A stretch of 64,000 bases of DNA. Source: Litoditis marina. Its lineage: Eukaryota > Nematoda > Chromadorea > Rhabditida > Rhabditidae. The translations under genes were made by a program, and so were the position numbers. The notes beneath the pieces are model-generated. The model did not search any database. It was not told where the DNA came from and saw only the letters and a program-made list of their open reading frames with translations. Positions 34,204 to 46,900 of the stretch are shown one piece after another. The DNA lies in the NCBI GenBank assembly GCA_964036275.1, contig OZ038437.1, positions 7,135,804-7,199,803 on the forward strand. Direction: 5' to 3'. How positions within the stretch are numbered: the first letter of the stretch is position 1; each line of letters begins with the position of its first letter.

Positions 34204-34531
34204 AAACAATCAGTGCCACTATAAATATTTGTATGTTACTATGCTTTCTTTGAAGTTCGTTCACAGAAACTTGAGAAAAAGTCATCACTTCCGGTGGCTT
34301 CGGAAATCACGCAACCCAATGTATAAATGAAACCACTTAAGTTGATTAGAAATCATTATTATATGGAGGAAGCCGATAACCGGAGAAACAATACGGTTTG
34401 TTTGCCGTGATCAGTGTATAAACGAACCCATCTAATCATAATCACAAAAAATGTCAATATAGTCGTCGCCAAAGGTAAGGCGATGGTACTGTGAATCTCC
34501 ATTTCTGCTGTGTACGGAAACATGCTGTGTT

Positions 34532-34841
34532 TATCATGCCAACAGCCTAACTACTATCAAGTAGACCTCCTGCCTGACCCAGTATATAAGGAAGGAGGAG
34601 GACTGATACGGCGGACAGTCTTGGCCGGCTGCGCGCGATGCGTTTTGATTACCGTTAGTAAATGCGCACCTTTTTGAAAGCAGCAATAGCAATTGGGGTT
34701 TTACATGTGGGATTATATCATTTGAATATCTTTCGCTCATGTTGTATTTTGCAATAAACATTCGCCGGGAATTCTGTACTTGTTAGTTATATATACCGCT
34801 ACACCTTGAGACAAACATGCCAACCGTAACTGGTTACGATA
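34532..34841 (+). repeat. 5' LTR
   Basis: 310 bp. Contains a TATA-like box (CAGTATATAAGGAAGGAGGA) near 34581 and AATAAA near 34753. It differs from the 3' LTR at only about 3 positions, so insertion is recent. Confidence 0.9.
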
Positions 34842-34856
34842 TGGAGGTCACCGGTC
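34842..34856 (+). promoter_or_regulatory. Candidate primer-binding site
   Basis: TGGAGGTCACCGGTC directly follows the LTR and starts with the TGG expected to pair with a tRNA CCA end. The matching tRNA was not identified. Confidence 0.5.
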
Positions 34857-37090
34857 GCTTTAGTAGGTTAAGCAATGCGCTAATCCGCTAAAGTTGAACT
34901 CAATTTCAAATTTGACTAGCAAAGCGCCTAGGTCAGAAGGTTGTGTGTATGTTTTAGTTTCCATGATACGACTGCAGCGTGTCTTGTAAACCAACTCAAC
35001 TCACTTTATTAAGAAAATTATTCATTAAAAAGAAAGCAAGAAACAAATAACCTTTTTTCATAGTAAGAATCTATTGAAAATTTATTATCTAAACGCCGAG
35101 CCAATGTACTGTCCCCTCAAACTATCCGGAGCGCCACTTGGATGTCACGATGGACTCAGCCCAATGGAGAAAACCAAGTGACAAGGAGGCAGCTCAAGGA
35201 AATGCAGGATAGTTTGCAGTTTTTGTTCATTTTTCCAAGTTTGAAATTAGACTAGCAGATGCATAGATACATTTAAATTTTAGACTCAAAATTGACATGA
35301 GATTGTGAGTATGTTATCTTTCACCCGCTAGTGCTTTTTCAACTGATGATTTTGTTTGTGGTGTACAACACATTCAAAATATTGTACTTTTAATTGAGTT
35401 AGAATTGAGTTGAGTATTGAGTATTTATTGAGTACCAATGGAGAACCGAAGAAAAAGACGGTAACTGGTAATAGACGGAGGAATGGTTGGCAATTCTGAG
35501 TAAAATCTGAGCTAAATATTTTTTCTTGCTTATAATATTAATAATTTGTCCAATATCCCAAAACCAGTATTATTTTTCGTTCAGAGCTAGTCTCCAGAAA
35601 ATTGTTTGTTCGTTGTTCATAGTACCTTTTTTTTTATATATAGGTCAAGTCAATATCTTATCAAATTGACTGCGCCCGCGTTCTCTAATAAAACTCATTT
35701 ATGCAGTAATTTCAATGAGCAAGCAAGTAAATGAGCAAGCAAATGAGCAAGCAAGCCTGTAAGTACTTTTAATTTGAATATGCCAGAACCATTCCGTCAA
35801 GCTAGCAGTAAAATATGAGTGCACTCGAGTTTAGGAAAAACAGTATAGCCGGTACTGAAATGAAAATTGAGACAACGTTTTGAATGTCAGTCTCGAAGAC
35901 AGCGTGTTGATAGTGTGAATCATGAAAATGAGCTCCGACTCTGAGAAAACGAGTAAGAACGTCAAAAAGTCGAAGACAATATTGATTGATTGGAAAAGTT
36001 TCTAGCAAGCAGCACTACTTTTTCGAACAACTCGTTGAACCTACCCGACGTTACTATGCAAGTACATCCATGGCAATACAGTAGTTTCTAGAAATCATCA
36101 TGTTCAGAAATCATGCTTACCAAGTCTTACTTCTAGCTAATAACAAAGTAACCACTGATCTGTTCTTGTAGGAAATCATGTTTTTTTTTAAAATGCCTAT
36201 TTGACTGATTTTCGAAAAATCGAAGCTACTGGTAGAAGGGAGAGAGGACTCTCACTATCATAAATATAGATGATTCTACGTGGTCAATCTACTTCTGCCT
36301 TAGTTTATCTGTTCCACATTCAGAGAGAAAACAGTAAAGAAACAGATCAGCGGGATACTACAGCAATTTTGGTTACGTTGGCTGATCACCAACAGTTTTC
36401 AAAATAGTTGACTAAGTGATTTATTTTGAGTGAGCAGTTCTGATACAAATCAGAAGTATTCAACTTCATAACATTTCCTCACGCATCAGACGTGTATCAG
36501 AAAGTGTTTTCTCTAATTGTGAATTGTTGAACCAAAAGGGAATGAAGCGAAATTGATATTAGTGCTCAAATTGAAAATTTAATGTTGTTAGCGAATTTGT
36601 TATTTTGTGTGAAAGTTATAATAGTTTCGGGAGTTGGTAGAGATCAAAGATGGAAATTTTGGATTTTTTTCAGAGAACTCTCCATAAGTTTTCATTTTTG
36701 AGTTTCTCTATATTTTTCTCATGTGTTACCAAAAAGTCAAAATCCATAAAAATACGAAAAAGTGTCTAAAATCAAAAAAAATCTAGTTAACCTTTTGTGT
36801 ACATTTAATGCTAATGTTGGTTGAATTTTGATTTGGCAATCTGGTTATCAGGTAGAGAGACGCAATCTTCATTCTAGTTAAGATTGAAAACCCTGTTTTT
36901 GTAGAACTCAAGTAGTTTTTGTTAATGCTTCTCAACTACTTCTAAGTGTAATTGCTGTGAAAGAATCCAAGGCACACTGAAATTAAATTGAAAAGTAAAT
37001 GCGAACTTCAACTAAAATTTAGTGCACGTAATTATTTATGTTACAGATAAGATTTCCACTTAAGCCAGGACGACCGAGGCGTTCGTCTCC

Positions 37091-37102
37091 GAGAGAGGGG
37101 CG
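37091..37102 (+). promoter_or_regulatory. Polypurine tract
   Basis: GAGAGAGGGGCG lies immediately before the 3' LTR, the position of the plus-strand primer in LTR retroelements. Confidence 0.65.
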
Positions 37103-37412
37103 TATCATGCCAACAGCCTATCTACTATCAAGTAGACCTCCTGCCTGACCCAGTATATAAGGAAGGAGGAGGACTGATACGGCGGACAGTCTTGGCCGGC
37201 TGCGCGCGATGCGTTTTGATTACCGTTAGTAAATGCGCACCTTTTTGAAAGCAGCAATAGCAATTGGGGTTTTACATGTGGGATTATATCATTTGAATAT
37301 CTTTCGCTCATTTTGTATTTTGCAATAAACATTCGCCGGGAATTCTGTACTTGTTAGTTATATATACCGCTACACCTTGAGACAAACATGCCAACCGTAA
37401 CTGGTTACGATA
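37103..37412 (+). repeat. 3' LTR
   Basis: 310 bp, nearly identical to 34532-34841, with the same TATA-like box, polyadenylation signal and TATC/GATA ends. Confidence 0.9.
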
Positions 37413-37933
37413 TGTGTTGTACGGAAACTTGGAAGATGATGTTACTAAGATTAACAATAAGTTAATATTAAATTATTCCACTTAATATTATATATTAATA
37501 TTATATTAATATTGTATTTTGGTCAAAAGATAGAACACATCAATTCTTCACTTCATAGAACAACACGCAACAAACCATAACAACTTTAAAAAGTAACCTG
37601 AACAACATTGAAATTCATGAGTTAACAAGTAGGTAAAAGTGAAGACAAGAATTTAGCTGTTGAAGACAATCAAATAACAAACAGAACAGGGAACAAAAAC
37701 AGACGCATGCGTGTATTGTAATATCTGCCACTGAGCCTAGTCAACATAACAATTAACCGGAATACTGTGAGAGCATTTTACAAACACTGAACAAAACTCA
37801 AATAATACATGAACATACTGTAGAAATAGATGATCGTGAATAACGGTTAATACGGCGAACAGGCTAGCGAGAGAAAGAGAGAGGAAGAGCAGAGAGACAG
37901 ATAGATAGAGACAGACAGATAGAGAACAACCGC

Positions 37934-40900
37934 CTAGCAACCAGGAGGCAACGAGTCATCTGACTCGTACACATAGTATCTATGACAATCACAGTACTTA
38001 CATCTGTACGAGTTGGGAGGCAGCAGATAGGCGTGGAAAGTCACCGTCTCCTGTTTTTCATGCGCAGAGAAACGGAAGATTAGCTTGTCGCCGGCTCGGA
38101 AATCGGGTCTCACCTGAAATTCCATCCATCAAATAAACAGATTTAGGCCCTTCTTAGAAATTAATCTATTAGTGCGCAATAACTAACAGTGCTCAACTTT
38201 TTTTGGTCGCTGGTCGCTAGCTGGTGAAATTTTTCGAGCCGAGCGCCAAGTGATCACTTGTGAATGATTGATTGTGAACGAGCTACAAGCTGGCACTTCG
38301 CGTCTTTAGTGTTCAGTGCAAAAGATATGCATAAAAAAGCCTAAAACTCTTATTACCTAAACTTATACAGTTAATTCATGAAAAAGTGGGGGGCCAACGA
38401 CTGTGAGATTTGTCTTCTGCTGTGCGCCCCTCACACAACTACTCTCAAATGGAGCAGCTACTGCTACAGAAACCGAAAAATACTCATGTATAACTGTTAA
38501 CTACAAACATACAAAAGTCGTAAAATATTTTTTCAAACCTGTAAACTAGAATCTGTAAATAACCGAAAAATACTAATATACTCAAGTATAACTGTTCATT
38601 ACAAACATACAAAAGTCGTAAAATATTTTTTCAAACCTGTAAACTAGAATCTGTAAATAACCGAAAAATACTAATATACTCAAGTATAACTGTTCATTAC
38701 AAACATACAAAAGTCGTAAAATAGTTTCTCAAACCTGTAAACCAGAATCTACAAGTCACAGCTGCGAAAGAGAGAGCAACTGTTGAATAATATGCCAAAC
38801 GTTATAGCACCTAGAATTGAAGTAATGATCAAAAACACCAACCATTGTGCACAAAACCAGGAACTCTATAATTGACTACGTTGAATTAACATCTGTGATT
38901 TGTAGATTCTAGTTTACAGGTTTGAGAAACTATTTTACGACTTTTGTATGTTTGTAATGAACAGTTATACTTGAGTATTTTTCGGTTTCTGTAGCAGTAG
39001 CTGCTCCATTTGAGAGTAGTTGTGTAAGGGGCGCACAGCAGAAGACAAATCTCACAGTCGTTGGCCCCCCACTTTTTCATGAATTTTTCTCTTTTTGTAT
39101 ACATGCCGTAGGTATGTCGAGAGGTGGTTTGATCTGTACGGTGCAGATAAAAATTTTTCTTAATGAACCACTTGTCAAGTATTACCACCATTCGAAAAAA
39201 AATGACGTCAACATTGCAGTTCTAAAAATTTACTTCATCTGTCCTTCAGAATCCCAGAATACGTCATGTTTGAATGAAGTTTCATCGTGAATTGACCATT
39301 TCTAAGAAACTTTCAGCATTCGAAAACATATTTCCCGTCAATTTTTCGAAAGTTGACGTCATCTGGCCTTCTGATTTCCAGAATAAGTCATATTTAGATA
39401 AATTTTTGTCGTTAATATACCATTTTTAAGATATTTTCAGCATTTGAAAATATATGTGACGTCAACTTTGCACTTTTCAAAATCGACGTCATCTGGTCTC
39501 CAGAATCCCAGAATACATCACTCTCAGAATGAGTTTCACCGTTAATTGACCCTTTCTAAGATATTACCATCGTTTGAAAATATATGTGACGTCAACTTTG
39601 CACTTTTCAAAATCGACGTCATCTCGTCTTCAGAATCCCAGAATAAATCACTCTCAGATTGAGTTTCACCGTTAATTGACCCTTTCTAAGATATTACCAT
39701 CGTTAAAAAATATATGTGACGTCAACTTTGCACTTTTCAAAATCGACGTCATCTGGTCTCCAGAATCCTGAAGGACGCCAGGAATAGAATACTTCATACT
39801 CAAATAAAAGTCACGACGGCATCATATTTGAATTTTCGAGCAAATCGGTAATTGTAACTCTAAGTTACAATACAGTTTGAGTTGTCGACCGGACAGAGAG
39901 AGTGAGAGAGCGTGCTAAATGGAGAGACGCAGACACGTTCCGAAAAATGTCTATAACTTTGATTAAAACAATTTTTTCTTGAATTTGTTTTGCTCCGCGA
40001 GTGTTTGAGTAGGTATCACATGTCTTCCACACTTTTCAACAAAATCGGTTGAGTAGAAACCCTTGAACTGGGTTTACTTTTCTTGTCACAAAAAAAAAAC
40101 TAACCATCTCAGCCTCCAGGAAGCTGGTCTCGTACTTCTTCTTCGGCTTTTCTTCCTCGAGATTGATCAGGTAGTCCAATCCGTCTAGCAGCTTGCTCTT
40201 GATGTGTGGGATAGTCGTAGAATCGCGGCGAGCAGAAACCAGACCGTGTACCTCGAAGGTGACACTGTCAATGGTTCGTGTACCTTCCTGCCACTCCTGA
40301 AATTCGCGACTAAGACATGACAAGCGTAGCTGAATGGCCAAAACAGGTGGTGGGGGCGAATTCATTCTTAACAAAAAATAGTTGGAAATCGGTTTCTCGG
40401 AATTTGTATACTTTTACCAGTTATCCTATTTTTACCTGTCAAGTATCAATCTACTTGATGACCAAGATTGTACAATGTCGATATTTTCCTTTCACCCTTC
40501 AATGCTTTCTGTTGTAACTGCAGGGAGGGGGAGGCAGGTATGTAGTATGCGTGGTGAAATGAGTGGATCCCGGTTTGGTTTGAAACTTTCACTTGAGAAC
40601 CGTTCGGTTGCGAATCGTGGTGAGGTTCTCCAGCGATCAGTTCAAAAAGAACCCGGCTCTCTAGTGAATTGGCCGAGGTCAAACTAAAGCGGAAGGTGCA
40701 ATTTCGCTGAATACTTAGCTCACCTTCAACATGACTTGAACGACGCTCGGCTCAACACTTCCCAACTTGAACTTGGTTGCACTCAAAGAGAGAACGTTCT
40801 CCGCAGAGATTGGCGCATCGGTCGTACGATCCATTTCGAGCTCTACCAGCTGAAAACATATTTAACATCCACATAATCTCTTGTGTATCAAACAAATTAT

Positions 40901-43900
40901 TACAATTCAATTTTCTTCTTCATTTTTCTCACTGTTAATGAACAACCTAATAAACATCTCTTTCTTTGCCCCTTCTCCACCTCTCCTTCACTGCTGTAAT
41001 GCTAGTCTATTATCTGACAATGTGGAGACTCAAGGTCACATGAACGCTACTCTTCAGTTGAAACCCAACTTGTTCTACTAGTTTTTCATATCTGAATATC
41101 CAGAAAATACGACTTGAGTTCGACTCGATTTTTTAAAGTCTATCGCAATGGTAAACGGAACGCTTGGAACAATCCCAAGTAATGGCAGGTGAATCGATTA
41201 CCAAAACTCCAAAACTACAGAACAACTTTACAATACAAAATCTAGTTTTTGTACAGTTTTTTACCCGCACCCCCGCCCGTATTGCGATAACCGGTTGAAT
41301 GGAAACGGCCATATTTTCATAATAACTCACAATACCTCAAAATTTGCTTCAAAAATAAAGTTTCAATCTTTGATATGTTGTTCTCATACTTATACTTAAC
41401 CTACACAACTATCGAATCCAGAACTCTATCTGAATATTGGAAAGTCCACCTGAATATCAGAACGGGAGGAGAGAAGAGCAGATTGAGTTAGGTAAAGCGA
41501 AAAACTCAATGAGAGGGGTGGTGTCTGATGTTGGCCTCGAAAGGATTGAATAAGAATGGTTTAATACTCAAAATTAAGGTAAGCTCGATGCTCGAAATTA
41601 ATTAGTTGATTTCGAACTTTTCATGCATTTTACCAAGAGGGCGTCTTATTAGCATCAAAGTCGTTATATTTCGTGCATCCTGTCCGACCGACCTAGGAAC
41701 GAAGTGTTTGTATACAAATGCTCACCTTTTGAACAGCAGGCAGTGCCAGCAATTCATTTCCATTTGGGATGTCACAATAACGAGTGACTCGAAGAACGCG
41801 GACGTGATGACCCTACAACTACACATCTTCACACTGAACTCGATATACGATAACGATAGTTAACTAGGTCCCTCAACACTGCTGGTTATGTACGACTACA
41901 TTGTATATTGTATCCACAATCTTCTGTCCACCTGTTCATACTCAAATCTCAAACAAACCGACTGGTAATAATTACTTTACACACCAACGTGGTGCGCCTG
42001 GGCTATTCAAAATAAACAAATTAGATTTCTTTCCAAGTAAAACTTTTCTTATTTTCCGTGAAAAATACCACAATCATACACCCAGCAAGGTCCAATCGCT
42101 CTACAAAAATTCCGTTTTCGGATTGAAACATGGGAAAATAAATGATTTTGTGTCGAAAATAGATGAACTTCATCAGCCCGTTGCTTGTATTTTGTAGCCT
42201 GTCAGACAGCCTTACTGGGGTATAACCACAATCGGCCAGTTTCTCAGAAAGAGGAAGCCAATAGCCAATTCTCCGAAAGTACGACTAATACCTTGAGGAA
42301 TTTGTTGAAGTTATCCGGTGAACAGGAAATCCCTCCAGAGATCGATATGGCGTTGAAACGAACATCTCTTCCAGCGAACATATTGCAATCCTCATCCGAG
42401 AACTCCAGAGGAGGCCAGTGTCCCTAAACAATCAGATATCAGCAATTCTAGTCGAAAGAAAATGGTATGGGTATCGATCCGATGGATCGCGAAAGAATCG
42501 GAAAATTATCGAAAAATGGTTAAAAAAAACTACAGAACTGCAAAATATAGTTGGCCTGGTCCTGGTTCGAACTATAAACTTTTCTGGGGTTTTCTAATGA
42601 ACACAGGATTAAATATCATCACCCTATGCAGTGTTGTCAGATGCCAGCTTATTGTCGCGACAGGGCTGAAAAGCCAGGAAAATTTGAACCAAATATGACT
42701 AGAAAGAGCAGAAAGTCTATGATGAGAATATATGGCGGTCGTTTTACTCGAAAACTACTCTTTTTAAGATATGATTGTTAACTCGCTTCATTGCACTACC
42801 CGTTTTTCCTACAATCGAGACTTTGAACTAGAACTACCCTCTATCCTAATTTCAACTACAGTCGCACTCATACGTAAAATACCCCCTGGCCAGCCGAAAA
42901 AAAACGAACGTCCGTATGGCCAGAAAATGGGCATATGTAGTATAAAAATACTGGGGGGCTGCCGCCCCCCAGACCCCCTGCCTGGGTACCGGCATTTCTC
43001 GTCCTCCATTTCTGACATCCTTTGCTCTCCTATGCTTTTTTTCAGGTTGGTTACTTCGCTTGCCGCCTACCCCAAGTTTCTACATTGGGAGCAATGTGTG
43101 CTTTTTTAGGACACTCAGCTCTGTTTCTACGATCTACGAAGCTATGATTACAGTTTAGATATTATGTCACAAAACTTATACATAGAGTGAGACTTTCCAC
43201 GTTCTATTGCACGGATTTCACTTTTCGATTGAAAGATTAACGAAGTTACGAGGGTCATCATATTAGTACAAGCGACATTCGTTCGAGGTTTTGATATTTT
43301 CTTATTTCTTGCTTAATTTAAAAACCGATATGAGAAAGTTTTATTGTATGGTAAGTATTGGGGGAGTTGTGAAAGGTATCATAAACATATTATATTTCCA
43401 TTGGCATGATATGAAGAACTGAGTACGAAAATAGGTGAACCTGACTGATGGAGCTCATTCATTACGGAGAATGCGAGGGCGATACGTTTTCTTTTTTGCA
43501 AAATATCAGTGAAAAAAGGCTTATTACACCAAAGTCACTGTACTTATGCATCCAAACTAACAAGTTCTATGTATTTTCACTCTTAAGCTTTTCTATGGTC
43601 AGTAAATCATCCAATAAGTATGCCTTATAGTAGCCAGTGAGAGGTTTTCTTTTTTGCAGAATATCTGCGAAAAAAGGCTTATTACATCAAACTCACTGTT
43701 CTTATGCATCCAAACTAACAAGTTCTATGTATTTTCACTCTTAAGCTTTTCTATGGTCAGTAAATCATCCAATAAGTATGCCTTATAGTAGCCAGTGAGA
43801 GGTTTTCTTTTTTGCAGAATATCTGCGAAAAAAGGCTTATTACATCAAACTCACTGTTCTTATGCATCCAAACTAACAAGTTCTATGTATTTTCACTTTT

Positions 43901-46900
43901 AAGCTTTTGTATGGTCAGTAAACCATCCAATAACTACGCCTTACAGTAGCCAGTAAGGGAGTTTGCACTTTGGAGTGCGCCCGACGGTGCGGCTAGAGAG
44001 TGTGTGAATGGAAGAGAGCGCAGACGAGGCCAGCTGCAGAGCGATAGCCAGCTACATAAGGCCATGCGAACGACGAACGAACGGACAGCCATGAGGATGT
44101 TTACGAGAATGAAAACCATTAATAACTATCGAACACTGACTAGTAAGAGTATAAGAATGTTTGTTCACTTTTATAGAAGATTATTAGTCAAAATGAGTGA
44201 AAAATGACGGATATTCGCCTGAATTCTAAAAAACAGCCTATTTGCATCACAGTTCTTAGAATCGTATTACAAAGATACTATTTCCACCTAGAATGATTCC
44301 TACTATTCTTGTGCTTCTAAAAATGTAACATTTATCATGTTTTCTTTCCTAACTCCTTATTCGTAGTCTGGTCTATGGGTGTCCGTCCGGCATGGCTGTA
44401 GGTTGCTTAGCCAGACGACCACTTAGAGAGTGTGTGATCAGAGGAGAGTGCCAGACGGCGCGGCTAGAGAGTGTGTAAATGGAAGAGAACGCAGACGAGG
44501 CCGGCTGCAGAGCGATAGCCAGGCATACATAGAGCCATGCGAAACGAAACTCTACGGACAGCCATGAGGATGTTTCCGGGAATAAAAACCATTAATAACT
44601 ATCGAAAACGAACTAATTAGGGTATAAGAATGTGTGGTTAACTTTTAGAGAAGATTAATAGTCAAAAAGAGTGAAAAATGACGGATATTAGCCTGAATTC
44701 TAAAAAAACAGCCTATTTGCATCACAGTTCTTAGAATCGTATTACAAAGATACTATTTCCACCTAGAATGATTCCTACTATTCTTGTGCTTCTAAAAATG
44801 TAACATTTATCATGTTTTCTTTCCTAACTCCTTATTCGTAGTCTGGTCTATGGGTGTCCGTCCGGCATGGCTGTAGGTGGCTTAGCCAGACGACCACTTA
44901 GAGAGTGTGTGATCAGAGGAGAGTGCCAGACGGCGCGGCTAGAGAGTGTGTAAATGGAAGAGAACGCAGACGAGGCCGGCTGCAGAGCGATAGCCAGGCA
45001 TACATAGAGCCATGCGAAACGAAACTCTACGGACAGCCATGAGGATGTTTCTGAGAATGAAAACAACTAGGAATTTTATGAAAACATTAACGGATGAATA
45101 GTTTTTGCCAGTTTCATTGTTGTTAGCTCTCGCTGGCCTTTTTCGAAAAATGAACATGTGTCACCAAAAAATGGGCGTATGTCATCTAAATTTGAAAATA
45201 AGGAGGGTCGGTCAACGCCAAAAAAACGGGGTATTTTACATATGGTCGCACTCTCATAGTGAAATGCCAATCTAGCACCAAGCACCATGTATTGTAGTTT
45301 GGTTACCGAGATAGAACACCTGAATTTTCATTCAATTTCTGTGGACAACACAGTCGCGAGTCGCCTCGCGTATGTGAGACATTCGAGAAGTTCTTACCAT
45401 TCGAAATACTTCATCCTCATGTACTCGGATCTTGACGGCGTCCAAGGGAATATCCCGCAGCTTTACCGATCGCTCCTCGTTTACTGTTCCCGACAAGCCC
45501 CAGCACTGGAATTGTTGAATGGTTTGATTCACCCGTTTTTCTTCAGAATCTATTATTTGAACTACCCTAGTTTTAATAAGTGTTAGTGTACTACGCTTAA
45601 AGAAACCGTTCCGCTATAATTTGAGTTTCACGAAAAATTTAAAAAGCTCAAAATCAAAAAAGATTCCTAATGTCTTCCCATAGACCACGAAAAAACATTC
45701 TGATTGAAAATTTGTAAAATTTGCATAACATCAAGCAATAAAGAAGGGGACATGAACATTTTCACTGTGACGTAACTTGACTTGGTTTATTTACATCCAG
45801 ATTTATTTTCATTTTTTAGTCCCTAATTGTGTATTCGTATGTGATTGAGTGTTTTGAAATCATTTTCGCACTTCTATAGGCTATTTTGAGCATACCCGGT
45901 ACGCAACTCCCCTATCGGTGTCATTACGTAAGCCGCTTTTCTGAGAAAACGAAGCAAGATAGGGATATAAAAGTATGTATTTTTGATAATGGTTTTTCAT
46001 TTGCCATAGGGTCAGTTTGTTAACTCAAAAGTCAAAATTAAAGCGGGATGGATTCTTTAAGTTGAAAACCTCATTTCCGTTCCGTACCAAAATTCGAGTT
46101 TAGTCATCCAGTTGACTGTAAAGTGTTAAAGCACCCGATTTTCATTAAATTTCTGTAGACAACAAAAACAAAGTCGCCCTACTCAGAACAAGCGTCGTTG
46201 TAAAACAGTAAAGTACTGTTTATACAGCGTGGCTGTCATATATATTGATTTCCCCCCTCGTCGTCTGACGTCTCTTCAGGGCACACTATATCTCTAGATT
46301 TGTTGCAATACAGTTTCGACCAAACGCGAATTTGTAATTAACAGAGCGCGTACCGAGTATGTATGCTGAAAACTACAAGTAACAAGTCCAACAAGCATCA
46401 GTATCAGTATGTGAACATATATCAAGTGTAATCCACCAAAAATAAACTCTCGTTCTCGTTGTACTAGACCGAGATTTTTGAGTCCGTTTACAAATTCAAA
46501 CCAGCAGTCGCAGTAGCAGTTTACAAATTCAAACCCGCAGTCGCTTTCAAGAATCCTAATATGACAACCAGTTTCCAGTCCCGATACAATACTTGAAATA
46601 ATCATGTTCAAGTTGCAACGGAACCCCACGATCATAACCCAGTAAAGTTCTCCGAAAAGCCAAAATAATTCACCACACGGACTACTATTTTTCATGCAAA
46701 ACCATCAATTATCACGTGTTCTAATCCAAAAACGAACTGATTTTCGTCTAAAGTCGGACCTTACTGGTGTATGATCGTGCTTTAGAATTCTCACTCGCAA
46801 CTTCTCTGCCAAAACTGGGCCGAGTGAGTTGGTGACAGCAATGCTGTCCGGATAGTCATAGCAAGTAAAAATTCAGACACCCGCTTTTTGGTAAAAGGTG

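Larger units (their letters stand above)
34532..37412 (+). mobile_element. Non-autonomous LTR retroelement
   Basis: The element has two 310-bp LTRs, a candidate primer-binding site just inside the left LTR, a purine-rich tract before the right LTR and a 6-bp target duplication TGTGTT (34526-34531 and 37413-37418). LTR ends are TATC...GATA, an inverted 4-base pair, rather than TG...CA. The 2.26-kb interior is AT-rich with stops in all frames and no gag, protease, RT or integrase motifs, so it must be mobilised by a relative. It sits between the C-type lectin and the F-box gene. Confidence 0.85.
42862..45245. repeat. Possible composite element with internal tandem arrays
   Basis: Left edge GCACTCATACGTAAAATACC and complemented right edge GAGTGCGACCATATGTAAAATACCCC are similar in inverted order, and words like CAGAAAATGGGCATATG occur just inside both. 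Near 42953 there is a hairpin GGGGGGCTGCCGCCCCCC. The arrays at 43485 and 43970 lie within. It belongs to an intron of the F-box gene. Confidence 0.4.

Noticed and set aside
34534..34761. Minus-strand 75-codon frames in both LTRs
   Set aside because: Identical frames arise because the LTRs are duplicates; they run against the element's own promoter and polyadenylation signals.
36000..36600. Search for gag/pol remnants within the LTR element
   Set aside because: Stops are frequent in all frames and no RT, protease or integrase motif is visible.
38467..38760. CRISPR-like regular repeats
   Set aside because: These are contiguous 104-bp tandems without unique spacers, in a nematode-like genome.
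42940..42985. GGGGGGCTGCCGCCCCCC hairpin as a terminator
   Set aside because: A bacterial-type terminator reading makes no sense in this eukaryotic context; treated as part of a repeat.
46294..46695. 133-codon minus-strand frame
   Set aside because: Lies in an F-box intron, contains a short internal tandem, and its hydrophobic composition comes from repeat sequence; no flanking splice sites.
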